A DNA stretch of 43,642 nt from JAZRYE01 sp045600585. GTDB lineage: Bacteria; Bacillota_I; Bacilli_A; RFN20; CAG-826. Positions within the stretch are counted from its first letter, which is position 1, and each line of letters opens with the position of its first letter. Positions 35,236 to 43,557 of the stretch are shown here, one piece after another. The DNA lies in the NCBI GenBank assembly GCA_045600585.1, contig JAZRYE010000030.1, positions 1-43,642 of the forward strand, in the 5' to 3' direction. The position numbers were made by a program, and so were the translations under genes. Below the pieces are notes generated by a model that was not told the origin of the DNA, did not search any database, and saw only the letters and a list, made by a program, of their open reading frames with translations.

Positions 35236-35261
35236 AAAAGAAAACCGCCTGAGCGGTTAAT
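35236..35261 (-). terminator. Terminator hairpin, copy 2 of the 26-bp direct repeat
   Basis: Identical over 26 bp to 34397-34422. Its right arm contains the TAA of the XRE regulator gene (35257-35259). Read leftward it is followed by TTTTCTTTTT, so it ends the regulator transcript just before the toxin-antitoxin promoter. Confidence 0.85.
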
Positions 35262-36030
35262 CTTTGTCATCTTCATCTTCATCATCATCGTTGTTCACAC
35301 TAGGGCCACGAATAAGTTTATCAATTGATCCAAATATAATGTAATATGCTGGAATAGATAAGAATACAATCCATGTTGGATGCCATAAGTTAGCAGCTGG
35401 ACCTGGAATCCATAAACACACAAAGAAATATGTAAATAATGCAGCAAAAACGATATTAAATTGAGAAAATTTCTTTTTAACAATTGCTCTTATTATTGAG
35501 CAAATTGTTTCTGGAACAAACACTAAAACCCATACTTGACTCCATGTTCCAAATATAAATCCCAATACTAAATAAGCCGTTAAAACTATGCCAAATAAAA
35601 TAGATTCAACAATATTAATAGCCCATATAGCTTTATGTCTTTTTGCATTTTCGATGATTGTTTCCTTATTAATACATTTCTCTCCATTTGAATCTTTGAT
35701 ATGGATACCTGAGGAAGAAATTTTAACTTCGCTTCCTTCATCATCAGTAATGACAATTTTATCTTTATCATCAACTAATTCTTGTTGGTTTTCTTTTACT
35801 TGCTCTTTAACTATTGTGTCAAGATCTTCGTCTGTATTTAATAAGTCATCTAATGAGACATTATAAAGTTTAGCTAAACAAATTAAATTATCAGTATCTG
35901 GGGAAGCTTCCGCTCTTTCCCATTTAGATACAGCTTGTCTAGACAATCCTAATTTATCTGCAAGTTCTTCTTGAGATAGACCGTTCTTTTTTCTTAATTT
36001 AACTAAGCGATTTGCAATTTCAATATTCAT
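35257..36030 (-). CDS. XRE-family regulator with C-terminal membrane domain
   Basis: The start is the ATG at 36030 behind AAGGAGAA; an earlier in-frame start at 36105 would precede the helix-turn-helix by a non-conserved extension. The 257-residue product has a Cro/cI helix-turn-helix at ~6-60 (LVKLRKKNGLSQEELADKLGLSRQAVSKWERAEASPD). An acidic linker follows, then four predicted membrane helices (AIWAINIVESILFGIVLTAY, VLVFVPETICSIIRAI, FNIVFAALFTYFFVCLW, IVFLSIPAYYIIFGS) and an Asp/Glu-rich tail. It would bind DNA while held in the membrane, possibly sensing envelope state. The palindrome at 36110-36124 may be its operator. Target genes are unknown. Confidence 0.82.
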   Translation of the reverse strand: MNIEIANRLVKLRKKNGLSQEELADKLGLSRQAVSKWERAEASPDTDNLICLAKLYNVSLDDLLNTDEDLDTIVKEQVKENQQELVDDKDKIVITDDEGSEVKISSSGIHIKDSNGEKCINKETIIENAKRHKAIWAINIVESILFGIVLTAYLVLGFIFGTWSQVWVLVFVPETICSIIRAIVKKKFSQFNIVFAALFTYFFVCLWIPGPAANLWHPTWIVFLSIPAYYIIFGSIDKLIRGPSVNNDDDEDEDDKD

Positions 36031-36109
36031 ACATTTGTTCTCCTTGCTTGATACAAATAATCTATCAATTAATGAACTGGTTGCACCACCAATTTGGCTT
36101 TGCATTTAC

Positions 36110-36124
36110 GCAACCATTGGTTGC
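36110..36124. promoter_or_regulatory. Palindrome with an extra half-site upstream of the XRE gene
   Basis: GCAACCATTGGTTGC (36110-36124) has 6-bp arms, and a further GGTTGC half-site lies at 36079-36084. Both lie upstream of the regulator start. The hairpin has no T-run on either strand, so an operator is more likely than a terminator. Confidence 0.45.
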
Positions 36125-36137
36125 ATTATTCATTTTC

Positions 36138-38327
36138 TTATTTAGTAATATGGACTAATTCATCACCAGAAATAGTTTTCTTAAAACCATCTTCTAATGA
36201 GATATGAGCGGTAATTCCTTTTGGTATAGAAATATAGTAAGATACTTCATTTTCTTTGACTATCCATTCAACTTTAATCTCACCATATGATGATATGTAC
36301 TTGCCTTTTACATATCCTAAACGTTTATCAATTAATGGCTTGATTTCAATTTCTTGATAGTTTGGTCTTATTAAATTAATACCAACAGAGTTATTAAACA
36401 TCCATCCATAAACTGCACCATAAGCATAGTGATTAAATGAGTTCATACTCTTTGGCCATATTTCACCCTTATCATTGATGCCATCCCAATGCTCCCACAT
36501 TGTTGTCGCACCTTGATTAACTGAATATAGCCATGAAGGGAATTTTTCTTGGAATAATAAATCATATGCTTCTTTTTTGTATCCATTATTAGATAAAACA
36601 TAAAGAATAAATGGAGTGCCTAAGAAACCAGTGGTCATAACTCCACCACATTCTTTAATAAGTCCTAATAAATCATTTAATAAAGATGGCTTGTCTTCTT
36701 CTTTACATAAGTTGAAATAAAGAGTGAATACTATTCCACTTTGTGTATAACAAGTCTTATCTAAATCTGCTTTTATTAAAGCTTTTTCGCCTTTCATATG
36801 GCCATTAACAATAAATTCTTGTTGATAAGCTTTTCTAATATTTTTGCCAAGTTCTATAAACTCAGAATTATCATATCCGAGTTCATTGCTCATATATGCA
36901 AGTAAGTCAGTAATATAACAATAGAAGGCTGTTGCAATTAAATATAAATCTGTTGATCCAACACATCTCATAAAGTCCTTTTGATCAAAGGATAACCAGT
37001 CACCAAAAGTTGGACCTAAATAGCAAATATATGGTGAAACGCAATTATTTTTACAGAAATTGTGATATCTAATCATCAAATCATATTGTGATTTTAATAA
37101 TTCTTTATCGCCATAAGCTTGATATATTTCATATGGACAAATAACAGATGCATCACACCATCCAGCAGAAATAATACGATAATTAAAAATGTTTGGAATA
37201 ACACCATTAACAAAGCCGTCTTCCTCTTGTTGAACAATCATATCATTGATCCATTTTTTAAAGAAATCCTTAACATCAAAGTTAATCGCGGCAGTCTTGG
37301 TAAATGCTTGAGCATCTCCAGTCCAACCCAATCTTTCATCTCTTTGAGGACAGTCTGTTGGAACATCAATATAATTTGATAATTGTCCGTAAACGACATT
37401 CTTATAAAGACGATTTATTTTTTCATCTCCACATTCAAAATATGATGTACGTTTAATATCTGAATGAACAAGAACTGCAGTTACATTTTTAATATCGATA
37501 TTTTGTGGTCCTTCAATAATTTTAATGTATCTACCGCCAAGCCAAGAGAATCTTGCAGAAATAAGTTGTTCTTCGCCTGTTAAAACATATGAGAATGTTG
37601 ATTTTGCACTTCTATAGTTTTCATTATAGAAATTACCATCCTTATCAAGAATTTCGGCAGGTGTGAACACTAATTTATCACCACGATTACCTTTTATCTT
37701 AAATTCAACATAACCAGCAAAATTTTGCTTAAAATCAATAACTTTTTCTCCTTTAGGAGTAATGATTAATTCTTTAGCAGGAATTCTTTCACCCCTAACA
37801 ACATAAGGTCCTTCTTGTGGAATTAATATTGTTTTGTATTCATGAATGACTGCTTTACCCAAGAATTCTCTTTCATATAATGCATTTACTGTTTCTCCAT
37901 CATAGATTTCAGCAAACTCATATTCATTGGTAAATACATCCCAACTTTCGTCGCTTTTTATAACCTCTTTTAAGCCATCAACATACTCAATTTCTATTTC
38001 AAAATATAGACAAGGATCTGTGTAAACTAGTTGTCCATGACTCATCCAGCCTAAATGGCGCGAACCTCCCCAGCCAGCAGCTAATTGAAATTCAAACTTA
38101 GTCTTTTGATTAATTAAATTTGTAACGTTATAGCATTGAGTTTGGACTCTTTTTTCGTATGCGGTCCAACCAGGATTAAATAAAGTATCAGTAACTGCTT
38201 TATCATTTACCAAACAATAATAAAATCCAATTGCAGTAACTGTTATTTTTGCTGATTTAACTTCCTTTTTAAAAGCTATTTCTTTAATAAATGAACAAGG
38301 TCTTTCTATAGGTGATTTAATAAACAT
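36138..38327 (-). CDS. GH78 alpha-L-rhamnosidase (intracellular)
   Basis: This 729-residue protein has no signal peptide. N-terminal beta domains lead to the catalytic (alpha/alpha)6 barrel with the GH78 signature DCPQRDERLGWTGDAQ (325-340, acid E331) and the base motif TTMWEHWDG (E612), and a C-terminal beta domain follows. It hydrolyses terminal alpha-L-rhamnosides by inversion. AAGGAGT 7 nt before the ATG supports the start. It is the last gene of the regulator-SGNH-acetyltransferase-rhamnosidase unit, 5 bp after the acetyltransferase. Both catalytic motifs are canonical, unlike the relative at 2087-3967. Confidence 0.93.
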   Translation of the reverse strand: MFIKSPIERPCSFIKEIAFKKEVKSAKITVTAIGFYYCLVNDKAVTDTLFNPGWTAYEKRVQTQCYNVTNLINQKTKFEFQLAAGWGGSRHLGWMSHGQLVYTDPCLYFEIEIEYVDGLKEVIKSDESWDVFTNEYEFAEIYDGETVNALYEREFLGKAVIHEYKTILIPQEGPYVVRGERIPAKELIITPKGEKVIDFKQNFAGYVEFKIKGNRGDKLVFTPAEILDKDGNFYNENYRSAKSTFSYVLTGEEQLISARFSWLGGRYIKIIEGPQNIDIKNVTAVLVHSDIKRTSYFECGDEKINRLYKNVVYGQLSNYIDVPTDCPQRDERLGWTGDAQAFTKTAAINFDVKDFFKKWINDMIVQQEEDGFVNGVIPNIFNYRIISAGWCDASVICPYEIYQAYGDKELLKSQYDLMIRYHNFCKNNCVSPYICYLGPTFGDWLSFDQKDFMRCVGSTDLYLIATAFYCYITDLLAYMSNELGYDNSEFIELGKNIRKAYQQEFIVNGHMKGEKALIKADLDKTCYTQSGIVFTLYFNLCKEEDKPSLLNDLLGLIKECGGVMTTGFLGTPFILYVLSNNGYKKEAYDLLFQEKFPSWLYSVNQGATTMWEHWDGINDKGEIWPKSMNSFNHYAYGAVYGWMFNNSVGINLIRPNYQEIEIKPLIDKRLGYVKGKYISSYGEIKVEWIVKENEVSYYISIPKGITAHISLEDGFKKTISGDELVHITK

Positions 38328-38332
38328 AATGA

Positions 38333-38962
38333 TTACTCCTTTTCAAATAATTCAGGATGATTTTCTAATCGATCTTTTTCCGAAATTTGTCTTATTACTC
38401 GACACGGATTTCCAGCCGCAAAACTATTAGGTGGAATGTCTCTTGTGACAACTGAACCAGCTCCAATAACACATCCTTCTCCAATCGTTACTCCTCCGCA
38501 AATAACAACGCTTCCGCAGATCCAACAGTTGTCTTTAATTTCAACTGGAGCACCATATTCTTTATCGGTAAACATATTAGTTTTTGTATTAAAATACAAA
38601 TTTCTATCTTGAAAGCACATTGGATGCTTAGGGGAATAGATGGATACATTTGGTCCCATGAAGACGTTTTTACCAATAATAATTGGACAAACATCAACAC
38701 AAGTGAAGTTGAAATTAGCATAGCTATTTTCTCCAATTTTTACTCTTGTTCCATAATCAAACTGTATTGGTCCTTGTAAATATACTGATTTATCTACATT
38801 AGGTAATAATTCATCTAGAATCTTTCTTCTTTTTTCAACTTCTTCTTCTGTTGTTTGATTATATTCTAAACATAATCTATGGGCCCTAGTTCTTTCTTCT
38901 TGCATGCCCTCACAGAACGGATCATATATTAATCCTTTTAAACTCTTTTCCTTTTCGGTCAT
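38333..38962 (-). CDS. LacA/Maa-type sugar O-acetyltransferase
   Basis: This 209-residue protein has a short N-terminal helical domain and the hexapeptide left-handed beta-helix (IIIGKNVFMGPNVSIYSPKHP, IKDNCWICGSVVICGGVTIGEGCVIGAGSVVTRDIPP). It ends FAAGNPCRVIRQI, typical of galactoside/maltose O-acetyltransferases. The catalytic His lies in SPKHP. It transfers acetyl from acetyl-CoA to a sugar hydroxyl, often to detoxify non-metabolised sugars. GGAGAG precedes the ATG and the gap to the SGNH gene is one base. Confidence 0.88.
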   Translation of the reverse strand: MTEKEKSLKGLIYDPFCEGMQEERTRAHRLCLEYNQTTEEEVEKRRKILDELLPNVDKSVYLQGPIQFDYGTRVKIGENSYANFNFTCVDVCPIIIGKNVFMGPNVSIYSPKHPMCFQDRNLYFNTKTNMFTDKEYGAPVEIKDNCWICGSVVICGGVTIGEGCVIGAGSVVTRDIPPNSFAAGNPCRVIRQISEKDRLENHPELFEKE

Positions 38963-38963
38963 A

Positions 38964-39608
38964 TTAGATTCTCTCCTTTATGATTTTTGCTATATATTCG
39001 CCTAATAATCTATGGCCTTCATCTGTTGGGTGTAATCCATCTTGACTATAGGTTGATAATTGATTTGTAAATGGTCTTTCATAGACTGGATTATTGAATA
39101 AATCTACATAGTAGATATTATGCAAAGATAATACCTCTTTCATAATATTTACATAATCTATTAATGGGTTTCCATTTTCTTTACTATTTCCAAACTCCCC
39201 ATGAATATCATCTTGGCCATATCTTGGGAGTGGTAATAAGAAAATTATTTGTTCTCTTTTAAATCTTCCAAGTAATTTAGAAACAATGATGTTCATCGCT
39301 CCATAAAAGGTATATGGATCTTGTGATTCAATGTTTCCAAGTGGAGCGTCGCCATGACCATAATCATTAGTTCCACCAAAGACAACAACAATATCGCAAT
39401 CACTAGGAATGTTATCGACTCGAGAAACAAAATCAAATTTATCCCATTCCTTTTTTATATTTATTTGTTTGGCAATATGGCTTCCACCTCTACCATCAAC
39501 AAATGTTTCTGCATTTAGTAGTTTAGCAGCTACTTGATGATATATTTTTTCTCTACTAGTTGCACAAGCGCCTTCAGTAATACTATCTCCAAGAAATCCA
39601 ATTTTCAT
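38964..39608 (-). CDS. SGNH/GDSL hydrolase (probable carbohydrate esterase)
   Basis: This 214-residue cytoplasmic protein has all blocks of the SGNH family: GDSIT (nucleophile Ser), GGSH, GGTND and DGLHP (Asp-His). No signal peptide is present. Such enzymes remove acyl groups, and here an acetyl-esterase on rhamnose-containing saccharides is suggested by its neighbours, an O-acetyltransferase and a rhamnosidase. The ribosome site AAGGGG overlaps the upstream TGA stop, coupling it to the regulator gene. Confidence 0.88.
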   Translation of the reverse strand: MKIGFLGDSITEGACATSREKIYHQVAAKLLNAETFVDGRGGSHIAKQINIKKEWDKFDFVSRVDNIPSDCDIVVVFGGTNDYGHGDAPLGNIESQDPYTFYGAMNIIVSKLLGRFKREQIIFLLPLPRYGQDDIHGEFGNSKENGNPLIDYVNIMKEVLSLHNIYYVDLFNNPVYERPFTNQLSTYSQDGLHPTDEGHRLLGEYIAKIIKERI

Positions 39609-39612
39609 AAAA

Positions 39613-40155
39613 TCACCCCTTTATTGATATACAAAGTTTAATCAGCATTAATGAATTAACATCGTTATACTCAAAACCTGTTTTTAAGACGATATTTTTT
39701 AATCTATATGCAAATGAGTTACGATGTAAAAATAATTCCACCGCTGTTCTATTTGCGTCGCAATTATTATCTATATAACTTGATAAAGTATCGATAGCTT
39801 CTTTACCTAAAAAATCCATTATCTCATTCATATCTTTAATAACATATTCATCATTAAGATGTTTTATGAAAACATCATATACAGTATTTGTGTTATTTCC
39901 AACAATAGATAAATACTTATTAAACATCGAATGGAAAAATGGAACTATTAAAATAGAACAAGTGATTAAATAGTCTTCAAATAATACAGTCTGAAGTTGT
40001 TTTAATGTGAAGATGAAATTTGGTTCATCGTTAACAATCAATTGAATAACTTCATCTGTAAATATTTCGTAATTAGAAAAATAACCATCTAATAGTTCTT
40101 TAAAAGTTGATAAGAAGTCTTTGCTTTTTGAGTAAACAATCGCCTTATATTCCAT
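39613..40155 (-). CDS. Regulator with PucR/CdaR-type C-terminal helix-turn-helix
   Basis: The C-terminal ~55 residues (SSYIDNNCDANRTAVELFLHRNSFAYRLKNI) match the HTH_30 domain of PucR/CdaR activators, including the H-R-N-(S/T) turn. The preceding ~120 residues are helical without a known sensor, so it is shorter than typical members. An in-frame GTG at 40194 exists without a ribosome site. The ATG at 40155 lies 6 nt after a perfect TATAAT, implying a leaderless transcript, so it is preferred. As first gene of the rhamnosidase unit and divergent from an ATPase gene, it probably controls one or both. Confidence 0.72.
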   Translation of the reverse strand: MEYKAIVYSKSKDFLSTFKELLDGYFSNYEIFTDEVIQLIVNDEPNFIFTLKQLQTVLFEDYLITCSILIVPFFHSMFNKYLSIVGNNTNTVYDVFIKHLNDEYVIKDMNEIMDFLGKEAIDTLSSYIDNNCDANRTAVELFLHRNSFAYRLKNIVLKTGFEYNDVNSLMLIKLCISIKG

Positions 40156-40161
40156 AAGAAT

Positions 40162-40189
40162 ATTATAAAGATTTGTGATTGAAGCACAA
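40162..40189 (-). promoter_or_regulatory. Promoter of the rhamnosidase unit, leaderless geometry
   Basis: On the leftward strand TTGTGC (40184-40189), 16 bp, then a perfect TATAAT (40162-40167). Only 6 nt separate it from the ATG at 40155, with no ribosome site. Confidence 0.55.
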
Positions 40190-40198
40190 AACACTTTC

Positions 40199-40218
40199 TT
40201 ATTTTCTATGTAAAATAA
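40199..40218. promoter_or_regulatory. Inverted repeat between divergent genes
   Basis: Arms TTATTTT (40199-40205) and AAAATAA (40212-40218) around CTATGT lie just upstream of the ATPase gene and beside the divergent regulator promoter. Candidate operator for the regulator. Confidence 0.35.
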
Positions 40219-40237
40219 TAGCTAGAGGTAAAAATAT

Positions 40238-41515
40238 ATGGCAACATTAAGCTTTAAAAACATTGATAAGGTTTATGATAACAATGTTCAAGCTGTCTTT
40301 GATTTCTGCTTAGAAGTCGCTGACAAAGAATTCATTGTTTTCGTTGGACCTTCAGGATGTGGTAAATCCACAACATTAAGAATGGTCGCTGGTCTTGAAG
40401 ATATCACTGCTGGTGAATTATACATCGATGATAGATTAGTCAACGACGTCGACCCAAAAGATAGAGACATCGCAATGGTCTTCCAAAACTATGCTCTTTA
40501 TCCACACATGACAGTTTATGACAACATGGCTTTCGCATTAAAAATGAGAAAGATCGTTGCTCCTAAATTAGACAAAGAAGGAAATCCAGTTTTAGATGAA
40601 AACGGTAATCAAGTTACATATCTAAGACACTATACGAAGCAAGAAATCGCAGACAAGATTAATGAAGCTGCTGAAATTCTTGACTTAACACCATACTTAA
40701 AACGTAAACCAGCTGCTTTATCAGGTGGTCAAAGACAACGTGTCGCTTTAGGTAGAGCTATTGTCCGTAAACCAAAGGTTTTCTTAATGGACGAACCATT
40801 ATCTAACTTAGACGCTAAATTACGTGTTCAAACAAGAACTGAAATCTCTAAGATTCACGAAAGAGTCGGTGCTACAACAATTTACGTTACTCACGACCAA
40901 ACAGAAGCTATGACAATGGCTGATAGAATCGTTGTTATGAAAGATGGTTACATCCAACAAATCGGTTCTCCAAAAGATATCTATAACAACCCAGCAAATA
41001 TGTTCGTTGGTTCCTTCATTGGTTCCCCAGCTATGAACTTTGTTAATGGTGTTGTTAAAGGCGATAAGTTCGAAGCTGTTAATGGTGACAAAGTCATTTC
41101 ATTAAAATTACCAGAAAGATATAAAGAAGCTTTAAAAGCTTATGATGGTAAAGAAGTAGTTATGGGTGTTAGACCAGAAGAAATCAAACTCGCTGGTGAT
41201 GTCAACTTAGAAACTCCATCTGATGTATTCGAATTAACATGTGATGTTAGCGAACTTCTCGGTTATGAATTAATTATTTATAGCCAAGTAAATGGTCAAA
41301 AAGTTTTAATGAAAGTCTCTGCTTCTAACGAAGTTAACGAAGGCGATGTCGTCAAAGCTCAATTAGACTTAGCTAAGATTCACTTCTTCGATAAAGTTAC
41401 AACAGCAAGAATCGTTCCAGGAATGGTTCCAACAGATCCAGTTGTTGAAGAAGAAGTTAAAGTCGAAGAACCTAAGAAAAAAGGCTTAAAGAACCTCTTC
41501 AAAAAATCTAAATAA
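40238..41515 (+). CDS. MalK/MsmX-type sugar ABC transporter ATPase (paralogue 2)
   Basis: This 425-residue protein is close to the product of 22529-23707 through all ABC motifs (GPSGCGKST, VFQNYALYPHMTV, LSGGQRQR, VFLMDEPLSNLD, THDQTEAM). It differs in a longer insert before RHYTKQEI (IVAPKLDKEGNPVLDENGNQ) and in a Lys/Glu-rich tail ending NLFKKSK. The TOBE region diverges more. Codons here favour C-ending forms (GAC, ATC, TTC) more than in neighbouring genes, suggesting high expression. AGAGGT lies 8 nt before the ATG. With no permeases beside it, it may be the general sugar-import ATPase of the cell. Confidence 0.93.
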   Translation: MATLSFKNIDKVYDNNVQAVFDFCLEVADKEFIVFVGPSGCGKSTTLRMVAGLEDITAGELYIDDRLVNDVDPKDRDIAMVFQNYALYPHMTVYDNMAFALKMRKIVAPKLDKEGNPVLDENGNQVTYLRHYTKQEIADKINEAAEILDLTPYLKRKPAALSGGQRQRVALGRAIVRKPKVFLMDEPLSNLDAKLRVQTRTEISKIHERVGATTIYVTHDQTEAMTMADRIVVMKDGYIQQIGSPKDIYNNPANMFVGSFIGSPAMNFVNGVVKGDKFEAVNGDKVISLKLPERYKEALKAYDGKEVVMGVRPEEIKLAGDVNLETPSDVFELTCDVSELLGYELIIYSQVNGQKVLMKVSASNEVNEGDVVKAQLDLAKIHFFDKVTTARIVPGMVPTDPVVEEEVKVEEPKKKGLKNLFKKSK

Positions 41516-41534
41516 TTAGATAATTTATCAAATT

Positions 41535-41566
41535 AGCTCCATCTAGATGATGGGGCTTTTGTTTTG
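41535..41566 (+). terminator. Rho-independent terminator after ATPase paralogue 2
   Basis: AGCTCCATC pairs with GATGGGGCT (one G-U) around TAGAT, followed by TTTGTTTTG. It starts about 20 bp after the stop. Confidence 0.88.
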
Positions 41567-41596
41567 CAAAAACTTAAAGAAATAAACGCAAAATAT

Positions 41597-41630
41597 CATT
41601 TAATAAACATTAAATGCATAAACCCTATGC
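41597..41630. promoter_or_regulatory. Two abutting inverted repeats upstream of a surface protein gene
   Basis: CATTTAAT/ATTAAATG (41597-41616, 4-nt centre) shares its last base with GCATA/TATGC (41616-41630, 5-nt centre). They lie 48 bp before the ATG, between the terminator and the gene, so regulatory binding is plausible. Confidence 0.4.
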
Positions 41631-41678
41631 GATTAATTAAAAAGAAAATATTCTCTTTTTATAAATGAGGTACTTAAT

Positions 41679-43481
41679 ATGAAAAGAAAGTCATTAAAAA
41701 CTTTTGTATTCGGCTTAACTTGTTTTGGTATGCTTGCTGGTGCTTCTGCAGCAATATTTGCAGGACCAAAAGCAGCAATCGTCAAAGCAGAGGAAAGCGA
41801 ATATACAACTGTTAATACAGCTGTCACACGTGTTTTCTTTAGATACAATTCTTGGTTATCATTAGGATTCACAAATTTCTCCGATGGAGGAGCTCTTACA
41901 AACGATTCATTCGCTCAGATGGGAGATTTCAATTTTATTGATAACATCTATTTGAATGGAGATCCTACTTTTAAAGCTTTTGCTTCTACAGTAGTTGCTG
42001 GTTACCATATCGATGGCAACAATACATTCTTCTCTACTCCTAATGATGCAATTAAAAATGAAATATTTGCTAATGTAAGAACAATTACAATTCCAGCAGG
42101 AACAGAATTCCCATCTAGAGGCACTGTTACTGGAGAAGAAAAAGTTAAATACGTTACTACTGAAGAAGTTACTTTCTATAACGTTGGATACGCTGACGGT
42201 AACGCTGAATTAACTCACGAGAGCAAAATTAATTACGTTGAAACAGATGTAGAAATGTTCGCAACAGGAAGCCCTAACCCAACATGGCCTGGTTTCAAAT
42301 TAACTGTTAATGATTATGGAACTTCACGAGGTGTTATCGATGCTAAAGGCGTTTATAATTACGCAAGTATGAAAGACATCCAAATCACAAATAATGATGG
42401 CAATATGTATACATTAGGTGATATCTCTGGTGGAATATCATACTCAAGCTATAATGCAGCATGTGAAGGATATTTATCTATTAATAACAAAAATGCAAGT
42501 TGGGTATTCGTTAACTATAAAATGATTTTCATTCCAAAAGGTACTGAATTCCCTTCATTACAATGGAACGCTAACGCAAGTAACCCTCAATTAGAAAAAA
42601 CAATTTATTACACAACTAAAGATATTATCTTCTATTGTAATAACCAATGGGGTAGTACATTCGTTAAAGTAAATCCAACATTCGAAGATACCGCAATCAC
42701 AGAAGTTGGAGGTATCAATCCATTTAACGCCGAAGGAACATTAACAAACTTTGTCTTCAATGTTTCTTCTCATAACAAAGCATCACAAGGAGCTGGAAAA
42801 TTCTATAATACTCATTGGATTTTAGCCCAAGCTATTTCAAATGCTGAATTCTATGGAGCTGACAATGCAAGAATTAGTTTAGCTGCAGATAATGGCATTG
42901 TTGATTATAAATATGGAGCAGTCTTAGCGGACTATAATGGCACTAACGATTACCTCGTACAATTAGGTACTAATAAATTAATGGGCGTTACTAAAATTGT
43001 CTTCAAAGCAGGAACAATGTTACCTTCATTTGGTTATCTTGCTGGTGAAAATAATGTTTGGTATAAAACATCAAGAGACTATGTATTCGTCAATGTTTTA
43101 TCTAATATTGGTAACTACACATTATTACAAGATTTCGTAAGAGATTATATGCATCCAGAAGTTGCTATTACAGACGCAGGAACTGGAGCATGTACAACAT
43201 CTGGTTGGTATAATATAGCTAAAGAAAAATTCAACGCTATGACAAACGCTGATAAAGTTGTATTCGCTAACTATGCCGATTTCGCTCAAATGTGGGTAAG
43301 ATTAAATCAATGGGCCGCAGCAAATGGAGAAGCATTCAATGCTGACTTCACATTCCATGCTGCGCAAAATAAAGGAACAATTGTTTCACAAACATCTAAC
43401 GAATCAATTATCGTCATTGCTGCAGGCGTTTCTTTATTAGCATTATTAGGATTCGTTATTCTTAAAAAGAAGCACCAATAA
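41679..43481 (+). CDS. Surface protein with three shared repeat domains and C-terminal membrane anchor
   Basis: This 600-residue protein has a signal peptide (KTFVFGLTCFGMLAGASAAIFA, cleavage near VKAEE) behind GAGGT. Three modules carry the family strands: ITIPAGTEFPSR then YVTTEEVTF, IFIPKGTEFPSL then YYTTKDIIF, and IVFKAGTMLPSF then YKTSRDYVF. A ~90-residue helical region (LLQDFVRDYMHPEV to HAAQNK) leads to a hydrophobic anchor (IIVIAAGVSLLALLGFVIL) and KKKHQ. The layout, including the helical spacer before the anchor, parallels the 23928-26258 protein. It stands alone between two terminators. Function is not established; surface glycan binding is inferred. Confidence 0.77.
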   Translation: MKRKSLKTFVFGLTCFGMLAGASAAIFAGPKAAIVKAEESEYTTVNTAVTRVFFRYNSWLSLGFTNFSDGGALTNDSFAQMGDFNFIDNIYLNGDPTFKAFASTVVAGYHIDGNNTFFSTPNDAIKNEIFANVRTITIPAGTEFPSRGTVTGEEKVKYVTTEEVTFYNVGYADGNAELTHESKINYVETDVEMFATGSPNPTWPGFKLTVNDYGTSRGVIDAKGVYNYASMKDIQITNNDGNMYTLGDISGGISYSSYNAACEGYLSINNKNASWVFVNYKMIFIPKGTEFPSLQWNANASNPQLEKTIYYTTKDIIFYCNNQWGSTFVKVNPTFEDTAITEVGGINPFNAEGTLTNFVFNVSSHNKASQGAGKFYNTHWILAQAISNAEFYGADNARISLAADNGIVDYKYGAVLADYNGTNDYLVQLGTNKLMGVTKIVFKAGTMLPSFGYLAGENNVWYKTSRDYVFVNVLSNIGNYTLLQDFVRDYMHPEVAITDAGTGACTTSGWYNIAKEKFNAMTNADKVVFANYADFAQMWVRLNQWAAANGEAFNADFTFHAAQNKGTIVSQTSNESIIVIAAGVSLLALLGFVILKKKHQ

Positions 43482-43505
43482 GGCTAAAATCAACAAAATA
43501 TAAAA

Positions 43506-43557
43506 GGGGCTGTTCGAAAACCCATTCGAAAAGATGAGGGACAAATAGCTCTTTTTT
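43506..43557 (+). terminator. Terminator after the last surface protein gene
   Basis: GGGCTGTT (43507-43514) pairs with AATAGCTC (43544-43551), including two G-U pairs, followed by six T. It lies about 25 bp after the stop. Confidence 0.75.
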
